38,172 nt of DNA from Thermoflexus sp. GTDB lineage: Bacteria; Chloroflexota; Anaerolineae; Aggregatilineales; Aggregatilineaceae. The stretch covers positions 1 to 38,172 of the forward strand of contig DYGW01000005.1 of assembly GCA_020724485.1 (NCBI GenBank), given 5' to 3'. How positions within the stretch are numbered: the stretch's first letter is position 1; the number at the start of each line of letters is the position of its first letter. The position numbers and the translations under genes are program-made. Positions 19,793-27,321 of the stretch are shown piece after piece. The notes under the pieces are model-generated. The model did no database searches. It saw only the letters and a program-made list of their open reading frames with translations, and was not told the DNA's origin.

Positions 19793-20527
19793 ATGGCCCC
19801 CAGGACGAACCTCAAAGTGCTCGTGCTCGATACCGATTTCTACGCGCGCCAGGCGATCAACAGCTACCTGGCCTGGGACCGCCGCACGCGCGTCGTGCAC
19901 CTGGCCGACACGCTGGAGTCTGTGCGGGAATACGTGCGCGCGGTGGACGAATCCGAGTGGCCGGACGTGGTCCTGCTCGACGCGCAGGCGGCCAGCACGC
20001 CCGCTGAGCTGGCCTGGCTGATCGGCGAGATCGAGCAGACAATCCCGCACGCGATGACGCTCGTGCTCGACCGCAAGCTCAGCCTGGAAACGCTGCGCGC
20101 CTGCGAGCAGGCCTACGTGAACGGCTACCTGCTGCGCAACGAGCTGCGCATCCGCCTCGCCTCGGCCATCATCTGGGCGCAGGATCACGATTTCGTCGTC
20201 ACGCAGGGCGTCAAAGACGCGCTCAAGGGCGAGTTTGAGGGGCGGCTCTTCCGGGCGGCTGTCGTGCCGGAGCGCCGCGAGTATCCCGCGCTGACGCAGC
20301 GCGTTCGCCAGGCGTTGCACCTGTGCGTCGTCGAGGGGATGTCCGCCGAGCTTGCCGCCGACGAGATGGGCATCAGCCCGCACACGGTGCGCAGCTACGT
20401 CAAGGAGGGCTATCGCATCCTGGAGACTTACGACGACACGATCTACCCGCCCGACATGAGTCCCCAGGAAAAGGCGTTCATGCGCTTCACGGCGCTGGCC
20501 GAAGACATCTCCGGCGCGGAGACTTAG
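19793..20527 (+). CDS. Response-regulator-like protein with LuxR-type HTH
   Basis: The protein has 244 aa. Residues 7-125 look like a receiver (VLVLDTDFYARQAINSYL, possible phosphoacceptor D63 in PDVVLLDAQ), but the conserved Lys region reads NGYLLRNEL without a Lys. The DNA-binding helix-turn-helix is at about 172-208 (LCVVEGMSAELAADEMGI, then SPHTVRSYVKEGYRIL). The C-terminal tail of 35 residues (YPPDMSPQEKAFMRF) is not part of the standard fold. AGGAGGGG precedes the ATG. The gene converges on the small Fe-S operon and overlaps its last stop codon by four bases. Target genes are unknown. Confidence 0.8.
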   Translation: MAPRTNLKVLVLDTDFYARQAINSYLAWDRRTRVVHLADTLESVREYVRAVDESEWPDVVLLDAQAASTPAELAWLIGEIEQTIPHAMTLVLDRKLSLETLRACEQAYVNGYLLRNELRIRLASAIIWAQDHDFVVTQGVKDALKGEFEGRLFRAAVVPERREYPALTQRVRQALHLCVVEGMSAELAADEMGISPHTVRSYVKEGYRILETYDDTIYPPDMSPQEKAFMRFTALAEDISGAET

Positions 20528-20739
20528 CGCCCGGCCTCGGGCGGCGTGTGGTCGCCCGCAAGCGGACGGCGCAGCGCGGCGATGGCCTCTTCGATCTCCT
20601 CAATGCGCATGAGCAGCGCCGGAGGGAGCGAGTGGGCGGGCAGGCTGGCCAGCAACTCGGCACGCTCGCGTTCCAGGGCGGCGAGGCGGGCCGCGCGATC
20701 AGCGGGGGAGCGGTCAGGGAAGGACGTGGGGCGATTCAT
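20524..20739 (-). CDS. Small hypothetical protein coupled to the Fe-S protein
   Basis: This 71-aa protein starts at the ATG at 20739, which overlaps the stop of the upstream ferredoxin-like gene (ATGA). The sequence is charged and helical (DRAARLAALERERAELLASL and MRIEEIEEAIAAL), consistent with a short coiled coil. I do not recognise it. The tight overlap suggests that it acts with the Fe-S protein. Its stop codon overlaps that of the convergent regulator gene. Confidence 0.55.
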   Translation of the reverse strand: MNRPTSFPDRSPADRAARLAALERERAELLASLPAHSLPPALLMRIEEIEEAIAALRRPLAGDHTPPEAGR

Positions 20740-20960
20740 GTGCGGCGATCCTGGCGGACGATGGCCCCGCCAGGGCAGGCGACCACGCAGGTCATGCACC
20801 CCCAGCAGCGGCTCAAGTCCAGGAAGGGGACTTCGCCCCGGTCAATGATGCGGATGGCGCTGCCCCGGCATTGGCGGCGCGCCAGGCACTCATCGCAGAC
20901 CAGGCACAGTTCCTCGTCAATGCGCAGCACCAAACCGTTGCGAGCAGTCCCAACGCTCAT
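20736..20960 (-). CDS. Small ferredoxin-like 2[4Fe-4S] protein
   Basis: This 74-aa protein has eight cysteines in two groups: C19, C22, C25, C31 (CLVCDECLARRQC) and C52, C55, C58, C62 (CWGCMTCVVACPGGAI). The second is a classical cluster site. In the first, the last Cys is two residues further away than usual and has no following Pro, so that cluster may be modified. It probably transfers electrons or serves as a subunit for an unlinked oxidoreductase. Its ATG at 20960 is followed by a typical ferredoxin beta strand. The following gene is coupled by an ATGA overlap. Confidence 0.8.
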   Translation of the reverse strand: MSVGTARNGLVLRIDEELCLVCDECLARRQCRGSAIRIIDRGEVPFLDLSRCWGCMTCVVACPGGAIVRQDRRT

Positions 20961-21121
20961 AGGGAGCCTTTCTCCATCTGCGGGGTTAGATGCGCGTGTG
21001 CCGCACGAGGATGCACCGGGGAGTAGAGGTTGTTGGTTGTTGGTGATTGGTTCTTGGGAAAGGCGGCCTCACCTTGCGCCCGCTCTACCAATGACCGAGC
21101 ACCCGGTCATCGGGGGTGTGT
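20961..21121. other. Spacer without recognised gene
   Basis: This is the first part of the 494-base gap before the KAS III gene. It contains a T/G-rich run (GTTGTTGGTTGTTGGTGATTGG near 21027 is locally repetitive) and the short inverted repeat ACCGAGCACCCGGT near 21094. I see no credible coding region or promoter. Confidence 0.4.
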
Positions 21122-21233
21122 GCAAAGGTTGTCAGCGAATCGCTTGACAGCGGGGCATAGACCTCACCCCCTGGCCTCGCTGCGCTCGGCCTTTCCTCCT
21201 CTCCGCAGCGCCGAGCGGAGGTGAGGTAAACAA
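21122..21233. repeat. Dispersed repeat, family B, copy 2
   Basis: The first 67 bases are nearly identical (66 of 67) to the reverse complement of the window's first 67 bases. The second half (CTGCGCTCGGC ... GCCGAGCGGAGGTGAGGT) complements the ACCTCAC and CTCGGC stretch at 21171-21190, so the 3' half folds back on itself. It is a better-preserved version of the unit at 17942. No open frame is credible here. Confidence 0.9.
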
Positions 21234-21377
21234 GACACGGCCCAACGGCCTGACAGGTTTTGCATGCAGGGTCATCGTGCGCAATTTCTATGGGGCGTCC
21301 ACAGGCTGGCTGAGCGTTTGCCCTGCTGGCGCAGGTTGCCTGCTGAACACTGATCGCCGACACCCGATCACCCTCCC

Positions 21378-21397
21378 CGTAACTGGCGCGTAACTGG
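21378..21397 (+). promoter_or_regulatory. Direct repeat upstream of the KAS III gene
   Basis: CGTAACTGG occurs twice with a period of 11 bases, one helical turn, about 60 bases before the ATG at 21455. This spacing is common for regulator binding sites, but no cognate regulator is identified. Confidence 0.35.
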
Positions 21398-21454
21398 TCT
21401 GCGCTAGGCTGCAAGCAGCTAGAGTGCCGTCTTTCTGCTTCTCTGGACAGCTAC

Positions 21455-22471
21455 ATGACCTATCTGGAACTGCTCCCTATCGGCATTGCCGGGACGGGGG
21501 TGTATATCCCGCCCCAAATCATCACCGGTGAGGAGATCGCCGCGCGCACGGGCCTGCCCGACTTCGTGGTGCTGGACAAGATGGGCATCCGCGAGATTCA
21601 CATCGCCGGGCCAGAGGACACCATCACAACGATGGCCGCCAAAGCCGCCCGCCGCGCCCTCGACGCCGCCGGACTCGATCCTCTGCAACTGGACGCCATC
21701 CTCTATCACGGCAGCGAATACAAGGATCACATCGTCTGGTCGGCGGCGTCCAAGATACAGCAGTTGCTCGGCGCGCACAATGCCTTTGCCTTCGAGACGT
21801 ATGCCCTGTGCGCGGGCGCGCCCATCGCCTACAAAGTCGCTCGCGACATGATGCGCCTGGACGACCGCCTGCAACACGTGCTGCTCGTCTCCGCCAGCCG
21901 CGAAAACGACCTGATAGACTTCGGCAACCTGCGCACGCGCTTCATGTTCAACTTCGGGGCGGGCGCGGCCATCTTCCAGCGCGGGCTGGCGCGCAACCTG
22001 GTGCTGGAATCGGCGGCGCGCACCGACGCCTCGCTGGCCGACACGGTCGTGCTCACCCCCGCCGAAGAGGGGCTGCGCCTGATGCCGCCGGAGATGGGCA
22101 CGCTGTACGGTCGGCTGGACGTGCAGGACGCCGACACCATGGCCGAGCGGCTGGAGCAGGTCTCGCTGGCGAATTTCGTCGCCGTGGTCACGGAGGCGGT
22201 CGAGCGCAGCGGCTATGCGCTGGGCGACCTGCGCTTCCTGGGTATCACGTACATGAAGGCGTCGTTCTTCCACGAGATTCTGGCCGCCGTCGGCCTGACG
22301 CCGGAGCAGGCGGTCTACCTGGATCATTACGGGCATATCCAGAGCGTGGATCAGGTGCTGGCGCTGGAACTGGGCCTGACGCAGGGCAAAATCAAAGAGG
22401 GCAATCTGATCGTCCTGGCGGGCGCGGGCACCGGCCATAGCTGGAGCGCGACAGCCGTGCGCTGGGGATGA
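21455..22471 (+). CDS. 3-oxoacyl-ACP synthase III-like protein (thiolase fold)
   Basis: This 338-aa protein has the FabH/KAS III fold: IGIAGTGVYIPP (9-20), the active Cys C119 in FETYALCAGAP, and a probable catalytic His at 273 (KASFFHEI). The Asn of the usual third catalytic position is not evident; HYGHIQSVDQ (291-300) aligns there with a His. It would condense an acyl-CoA with a malonyl group or transfer an acyl unit, but the altered triad means the reaction may differ from FabH. Its frame is intact and ends 84 bases before the disrupted acyl-CoA ligase, with which it probably once worked. Confidence 0.8.
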   Translation: MTYLELLPIGIAGTGVYIPPQIITGEEIAARTGLPDFVVLDKMGIREIHIAGPEDTITTMAAKAARRALDAAGLDPLQLDAILYHGSEYKDHIVWSAASKIQQLLGAHNAFAFETYALCAGAPIAYKVARDMMRLDDRLQHVLLVSASRENDLIDFGNLRTRFMFNFGAGAAIFQRGLARNLVLESAARTDASLADTVVLTPAEEGLRLMPPEMGTLYGRLDVQDADTMAERLEQVSLANFVAVVTEAVERSGYALGDLRFLGITYMKASFFHEILAAVGLTPEQAVYLDHYGHIQSVDQVLALELGLTQGKIKEGNLIVLAGAGTGHSWSATAVRWG

Positions 22472-22555
22472 GACAGCAACCAGCGCCTGGCCGGAACATG
22501 CCGGATGATTGGAGTACAATGGAGAAAAATCGCTCTATTTTTATACAGGCTGATC

Positions 22556-23659
22556 ATGCGCCAAAAATCGCTTTACATCACCGATTTTCTGGAACGCCGC
22601 GCCCAACTGACGCCAGAGCGCCTGGCCATCCGCGATACGATCACGGGCGCAGACATCACCTACGCCGCCTGGAACGCCCAGGCCAACCGCACGGCGAACT
22701 TTCTGCGGGCGCTGGGCGTGGGAGTGGGCGACCGCGTGGCAGTTTACGCCACCAACTGTATAGCCTACCTCGACCTGTGGATGGCCTGCGGCAAAACCGG
22801 CGCGATCTTGCAGACGCTCAACTGGCGGCTGACCCCTGCCGAGTTACGGGGGTTGATCCTCGACGCCGCGCCGGTGGCCCTGGCCTATTCGGGTGCCTTC
22901 GCCGAGAACGTCAACCGGTTGCGCCCGCAGGTGCCCGGCGTGCGCCATTTCATTGCGCTGGACACGCCCGCTGACTCCAGCGACCGCCCCTTCGCTGAGC
23001 GCGACGCTTTCCCCGACACGCCGCAAGCGCCCCGCCCCGACCTGCACTGGGACTCGCCCTGGGTGATCTGCTATACCGGCGGGACGACAGGCTCGCCCAA
23101 AGGGGCAATCCTCTCGCACGGCAACATGACCTGGAACAGCGTCAACACAGTGGTGAGTTGGGGGCTGGATCAAGACGACGTGGCCATCCTCAACGCGCCG
23201 CTCTTTCACACCGGCGGCTTGACGTGCGCGTCGTGCGCCCAGACGGGAACGAATGCGCGCCGGACGAGCCGGGCGAACTGATCATTCGTGGGCCGCACGT
23301 CACGCCCGGCTATTGGAACAATCCACAGGCGACCGCCGAGGCCATCCGCGACGGCTGGCTGCATACCGGCGACCTGGCCGTGCGCGATGCCGAGGGCTAC
23401 TACACTATTGTCGGGCGGCTGAAGGACATGATCATCTCCGGCGGGGAGAACGTCTACCCCGCCGAAGTGGAGAGCGTGATGTACCGTCACCCGGCCATCA
23501 AAGAGGCGGCGCTGATCGGCGTGCCAGACGCCAAGTGGGGCGAGGTCGGGCGAGCGATCGTGGTGGTCGAGCCGGGCGCGACGCTGACTGCCGAAGACCT
23601 GATCGCCTTTCTGCGCGAGCACCTGGCGAGCTACAAGATACCCAGGTCGGTGGTGTTTG
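22556..23659 (+). pseudogene. Acyl-CoA synthetase (AMP-binding), internal deletion, frameshift and lost C-terminus
   Basis: The first frame gives a normal start (MRQKSLYITDFLERRAQLTPERLAIRD in part) and the P-loop YTGGTTGSPKGAI, and stops making sense after PLFHTGG near 23217. From 23221, in a different frame, the family resumes at the late part: VRVVRPDG, GELIIRGPHVTPGYWNNP, DGWLHTGDL, RLKDMIISGGENVYPAEVE. About 150 residues that normally lie between (including the adenylate-binding YGLTE region) are missing. Around 23659 the sequence jumps straight into livG, losing the last part with the catalytic Lys loop (PRTPTGK-type). The enzyme cannot be active. The missing-length estimate comes from general family knowledge. 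Confidence 0.88.
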
Positions 23660-24319
23660 ACGACCCTGTTCAATCTGCTGAGCGGCAATCTGCGCCCCAC
23701 CGGCGGCACGGTCTGGTTCAAGGGGCGCGACATCACCGCCGAGCCGCTGCACCGCCGCGTGCACCTGGGCATCGGGCGCTCGTTCCAGATCACCAACATC
23801 TTCCCCAACCTGACCGTGCTGGAGAACGTGCGTCTGGCGGCCCAGGCGCTCGGCAAGGACAGCTTCAAGTTCTGGTGACACTTCCGCCGCTTCACGCAGT
23901 ACACCGAGACGGCATTGACGGCCATCGCCCAGGTGGGTCTGGGCGACAAGCTGGGCGTCCCCGCCGCCGTGCTGCCGCATGGCGACCAGCGCAAGCTGGA
24001 GCTAGCCATCCTGCTCGCCTCCGACGCCGAACTGCTGCTGCTCGACGAGCCGACCGCTGGCATGGCTACCGAGCAAGTCCCGCCGCTGATGGAGACGATC
24101 CGCACCATCCAGCGCAGCACGGGCAAGACGATCATGCTCGTCGAGCACAACATGAACGTGGTCATGACCAGCTCCGACCGGATCACGGTCGTGCACCTGG
24201 GTGAAGTGCTGGCCGAAGGCACGCCCGCCGAGATCACCCGGAAGAAGACGGTGCAGCAGGCGTATCTGGGCGAGCTATATGGTGACTTCGCCGGCATCAT
24301 CGGGGGAGGGAGCACATGA
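23660..24319 (+). pseudogene. livG: livG, ABC ATPase, N-terminus deleted and in-frame TGA
   Basis: Homology starts abruptly at TTLFNLLSGNLRPTGG, so the first 40 or so residues including the Walker A loop (GxxGAGK) are absent and are replaced by acyl-CoA ligase sequence. A TGA at 23876-23878 interrupts the frame between KDSFKFW and HFRRFTQY; a single C-to-T change from CGA would produce it. The rest is well preserved in the same frame: LPHGDQRKLELAILLASDAE, Walker B LLLLDEPTAGMA, the His switch in VEHNMN, and ends with an ATGA overlap into livF. The intact protein would energise branched-chain amino-acid or related import. Confidence 0.9.
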
Positions 24320-24908
24320 GCGCCGCCCCGGACAACATCCTGGAAGTCCACAATATCCACACCTTCATCGGCGAGTTTCACATCCTGGAAGGCGTGTCGG
24401 TGACGGTGCCGCGCGGCAGCATCACCGTGCTGCTGGGGCGCAACGGCGCGGGCAAGACGACCACGCTGCGCAGCATTATCGGCCTGACACCCCCGCGCAG
24501 CGGCGAGATTCGCTTCAAGGGCCAGTCGCTGCAGGGCAAGCGCCCCCACCCCATCGCCCAGATGGGCATCGGCTACGTGCCGGAGAAGCGTATCATCTTC
24601 CGCGACCTGACCGTCGCCCAGAACCTGCAGATCGCCGAACGCAAGAAGGGCGACCTGGCGGGCAAGGCCGACTTCATCTTCAGCCTGTTCCCCGATCTCA
24701 AGCGGCTCTATCACCTGCCGGGCGGGCACCTTTCCGGCGGGCAGCAGCAAATGTTGGCCGTGGCCCGCGACCAGGGCGCGGACAACGACCTGCTGCTCAT
24801 TGACGAGCCGAGCGAAGGGCTGGCCCCGGTGATCATCGAGCAGATGATGGAGGCCATCCGCCAGCTTTCAGCGCGGACAACCGTGCTGCTCGTCGAGCAG
24901 AACTTCTC
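24316..24908 (+). pseudogene. livF: livF, ABC ATPase, C-terminus replaced by livH remnant
   Basis: The ATG at 24316 overlaps the livG stop. Walker A (GRNGAGKTT), the Q loop, signature LSGGQQQMLAVA and Walker B (LLLIDEPSEGLAP) are all present up to VLLVEQNF near 24906. The normal last 40 or so residues are missing. Translation continues in a frame that is wrong for the following livH remnant, adding a Ser/Arg-rich tail that ends at 24996. The core could still fold, but without livG and the permeases it has no partner. Confidence 0.88.
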
Positions 24909-25175
24909 GGACGTTACTATGGGGCGGACCCCAAGCAGCCGCTCGACCCGCCGTCCGTCCTCAACGAGACGTTCTCCCTCTTCGGTCAGAGCCTGAGCTA
25001 CTACCAGCTGTTCATCATCGTGCTGGGCATTGTGATGATGATCGGCGTGTTTCTGCTGCTCAACCGCACGCGCATCGGCATCATCATCCGCGCTGGCGTG
25101 CAAGACCCGGAGATGGTCCAGGCGCTGGGCATCAACGTGCGGCGGGTGTTCACGCTGGTCTTCGTGCTGGGCGCT
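24909..25175 (+). pseudogene. livH: livH, permease remnant (C-terminal third only)
   Basis: From 24909 a clean permease frame reads GRYYGADPKQPLDPPSVLNE, then SYYQLFIIVLGIVMMIGVFL, then the LivH hallmark RTRIGIIIRAGVQDPEMVQA and ALGINVRRVFTLVFVLGAG. The N-terminal part (roughly the first 130 residues by family size) and the last helices are missing. The 3' junction near 25171-25178 enters livM in another frame. There is no start codon in a sensible place. Confidence 0.88.
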
Positions 25176-26274
25176 GGTCGTGGTGACGCTGATCGGTGTG
25201 CTGCTGGTCTTGCTGCTGCTGCCCAGCGAGGGGACTGTCTCCTTCTGGCAGGCGGCGGCGGTCGCCTTGCTGCTGAGCATCGCCGTCAGCCTGACCTCCG
25301 GCGTGGTGACGCTGCGCGTGCGCGGCATCTACTTCGCCATGTTCACCCTGGCCCTGGCTGAGGTGTTCTGGGTGCTGGCCAAGAGCGGCACCTTCCGCAG
25401 CTACACCGGGGCCGAGGACGGGCTGGCCTTCCGCAGTCTGTTACCGTCGGCGCTCAACGTCACGCCGACCGCCGACGGCAGCCGCCTGACCATGTACCGC
25501 TGGACGGTCATCTTCTTCGCCGTGATCTTCCTGGCCATCCGCCGCTACATGAGTTCCCCAGTGGGGCGGGTGATGTTGGCCATCCGCGAGAACGAAGAGC
25601 GCGCGCAGACCATCGGCTACCACACTCTGTTCTACAAGGTGCTGACGATGGTCTTCGCTGGGGCGATCGCCACGCTGAGCGGGCTGCTGTTCGTGATCTG
25701 GGCGACGGACAAGGTCGTGCACCCCGACACGCTCAGCCTGACCTACACCGTAGACCCGCTGCTCAACACGCTGATCGGCGGGGTGGGCACGCTGACCGGC
25801 CCGGTGATCGCCACGCTGGGCCTGCACCTGGGCGAGACGTACCTGCGCAACGAGACGTTCACACTCGGCACGCGCGTGCTCGGCCTGCTGGCGGTGTGGC
25901 AGGTCATCGCCCTGGCCGCCGCCGCTGCGCTCCTGTGGGTGTTCCGGCGCTCGCTGACGGCGCTGGGCCAGCGCCTGGTCAACGCCGAGCCGCGCACCGC
26001 GCGCTACGGGCGACTGATGCTCGCCTACCGCGCCGGCGTGTTCGCCGTGCTGGCCGCCGTCCTGCTGCTGATCGGGAGCTAACTGCGCGGCGAGTCGGAC
26101 GCGGTCTACAACGTCGCCGACCTGTGGGACCTGTTCCTGGGCGCGCTGTTCGTGGTAGTGGTGATGGTCTTGCCGCACGGCATCGTCGGCACGTGGAACC
26201 GGCTGTGGGCGGCGCGCCGCCTGCGCCGGCTGGAGCGGCAGATGCGCAGGCAGCGCGAGTCCGTGCGCCAGTGA
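25171..26274 (+). pseudogene. livM: livM, permease, truncated start and in-frame TAA
   Basis: The frame begins at the livH junction with LVVVTLIGVLLVLLLLPSEG and carries the LivM features TLRVRGIYFAMFTLALAEVF, MLAIRENEERAQTIGY and GGVGTLTGPVIATLG. A TAA at 26080-26082 stops it after LLLIGS. The same frame then continues for 63 codons with clear LivM C-terminal sequence (VADLWDLFLGALFVVVVMVLP, then HGIVGTW) to a natural TGA at 26272. The N-terminal helix region is missing. No substrate-binding protein gene follows. Confidence 0.9.
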
Positions 26275-26334
26275 GTCGCGCGGGGGGCCGCTGCTAAGCA
26301 AGCGCGCAGCCAATTGCAGCGTATGGCAGCGCGA

Positions 26335-26355
26335 GGCCGGGCGTATGAACCGGCC
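26335..26355. terminator. Weak hairpin between livM remnant and the DMT transporter gene
   Basis: GGCCGG and CCGGCC flank a nine-base loop and are followed by CCGTTCGTTG on the plus strand. The stem is short and the T-tract poor, so this is only a possible terminator. Confidence 0.25.
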
Positions 26356-26388
26356 CCGTTCGTTGTGGCACAATAAAACGCGCTGCCC

Positions 26389-27315
26389 CTACAGGACTTC
26401 CGAAGTCTCGCAGACTTCGGAAGTCTGAGCCGGAGTGCCGCGCCGATCGGTGCTTGGCTCCGGCGCGTGACCGTCCCCTAGCTCGGCGACGACCATCCCG
26501 GCCAGGATCAGCCCGCAGCCGAGCAGTTCCTTCGCGCCGAGCACTTCGTTGGCCCACCACCAGCCGAAAAAGGCAGCGAAGACCGGCTCCAGGCTGAAAA
26601 GCAAGGCGGTGTGCGTCGGCGTGGTGAAACGCTGGGCGTAGACCTGCAGGCTGAAGACCAGCGCCGTCGCCACCAGGCCGGTGAAGGCAATCGCCCCCCA
26701 GGTTGGGGTGGGCAGGTCAACGCGCGGCGTCTCGAAGGCGAACGCGGCCCCACCGGCCAGCAGGGCGACCGTGGCGATCTGCACCGTCGTCAGGCGGATG
26801 GTGTCGTGGTGGGGCGCGAAGTGGGCCACGCTGACGATGTGCAGGGCGAACATCAGCGCGCAGGCCAGCACCCACAGGTCGCCGGTCGCCATGCTCAGGT
26901 CGCGTTCGAGCGAGAGGAAGCCCAGCCCCACCGTCGCCACCAGGATGCCCAGGGCGGGGCCGCGCCCCGGCGGGCGGCGCAGCAGCACAGTCGCCAGCAG
27001 GGGCACGATGACCACGCTCAGCCCGGTGATGAACCCGGCTTTGGCTGTAGTCGTCGTCTGCAAGCCGATCGTCTGGAAGACGTAGCCGCCCGCCAGCCAC
27101 CCCCCTATCAGCGCGCCAGCGCGCAGCTCAGCCCGCGTCACCCCCCGCACGCGGCGGCGGAACAGCGACGCCAGCAGGATCGCAGCCAGGGCGAAGCGCC
27201 AGGCGACGAAGGTCATCGGCGTTACGTCGTCCAGCGCGTTCTGGACGATGACGAAGGTCGAGCCCCAGATCAGCGCGACGAAGCCCAGGGTGAGGTCGGC
27301 CTGCCAACGCTTCAT
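26389..27315 (-). CDS. DMT/EamA-family transporter
   Basis: The protein has 308 aa and ten hydrophobic segments arranged as two EamA halves. The first half opens with ALIWGSTFVIVQNAL (14-28) and contains WRFALAAILL and GFITGLSVVIVPLLA; the second ends with LEPVFAAFFGWWWANEVLG, a typical EamA motif. It exports or imports an unknown small molecule. The last 12 residues (QTSEVCETSEVL) are encoded by the palindrome at 26395-26425 and are probably not native. The gene starts six bases after the FeADH stop, in one operon. Confidence 0.88.
   Translation of the reverse strand: MKRWQADLTLGFVALIWGSTFVIVQNALDDVTPMTFVAWRFALAAILLASLFRRRVRGVTRAELRAGALIGGWLAGGYVFQTIGLQTTTTAKAGFITGLSVVIVPLLATVLLRRPPGRGPALGILVATVGLGFLSLERDLSMATGDLWVLACALMFALHIVSVAHFAPHHDTIRLTTVQIATVALLAGGAAFAFETPRVDLPTPTWGAIAFTGLVATALVFSLQVYAQRFTTPTHTALLFSLEPVFAAFFGWWWANEVLGAKELLGCGLILAGMVVAELGDGHAPEPSTDRRGTPAQTSEVCETSEVL
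26395..26425. repeat. Family C palindrome, copy 1, overlapping a gene end
   Basis: Perfect 14-base arms (GACTTCCGAAGTCT and its complement) surround CGC. The element covers the last codons of the DMT transporter gene, whose stop lies only a few bases beyond. As RNA it forms a strong hairpin at the 3' end of the transcript. Confidence 0.9.
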
Positions 27316-27321
27316 GCGCGC

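Noticed and set aside
23876-23878. TGA read as a sense codon (recoded genetic code)
   Set aside because: Many intact genes in the window end with TGA, and a neighbouring gene is stopped by TAA, so decay is the simpler explanation.
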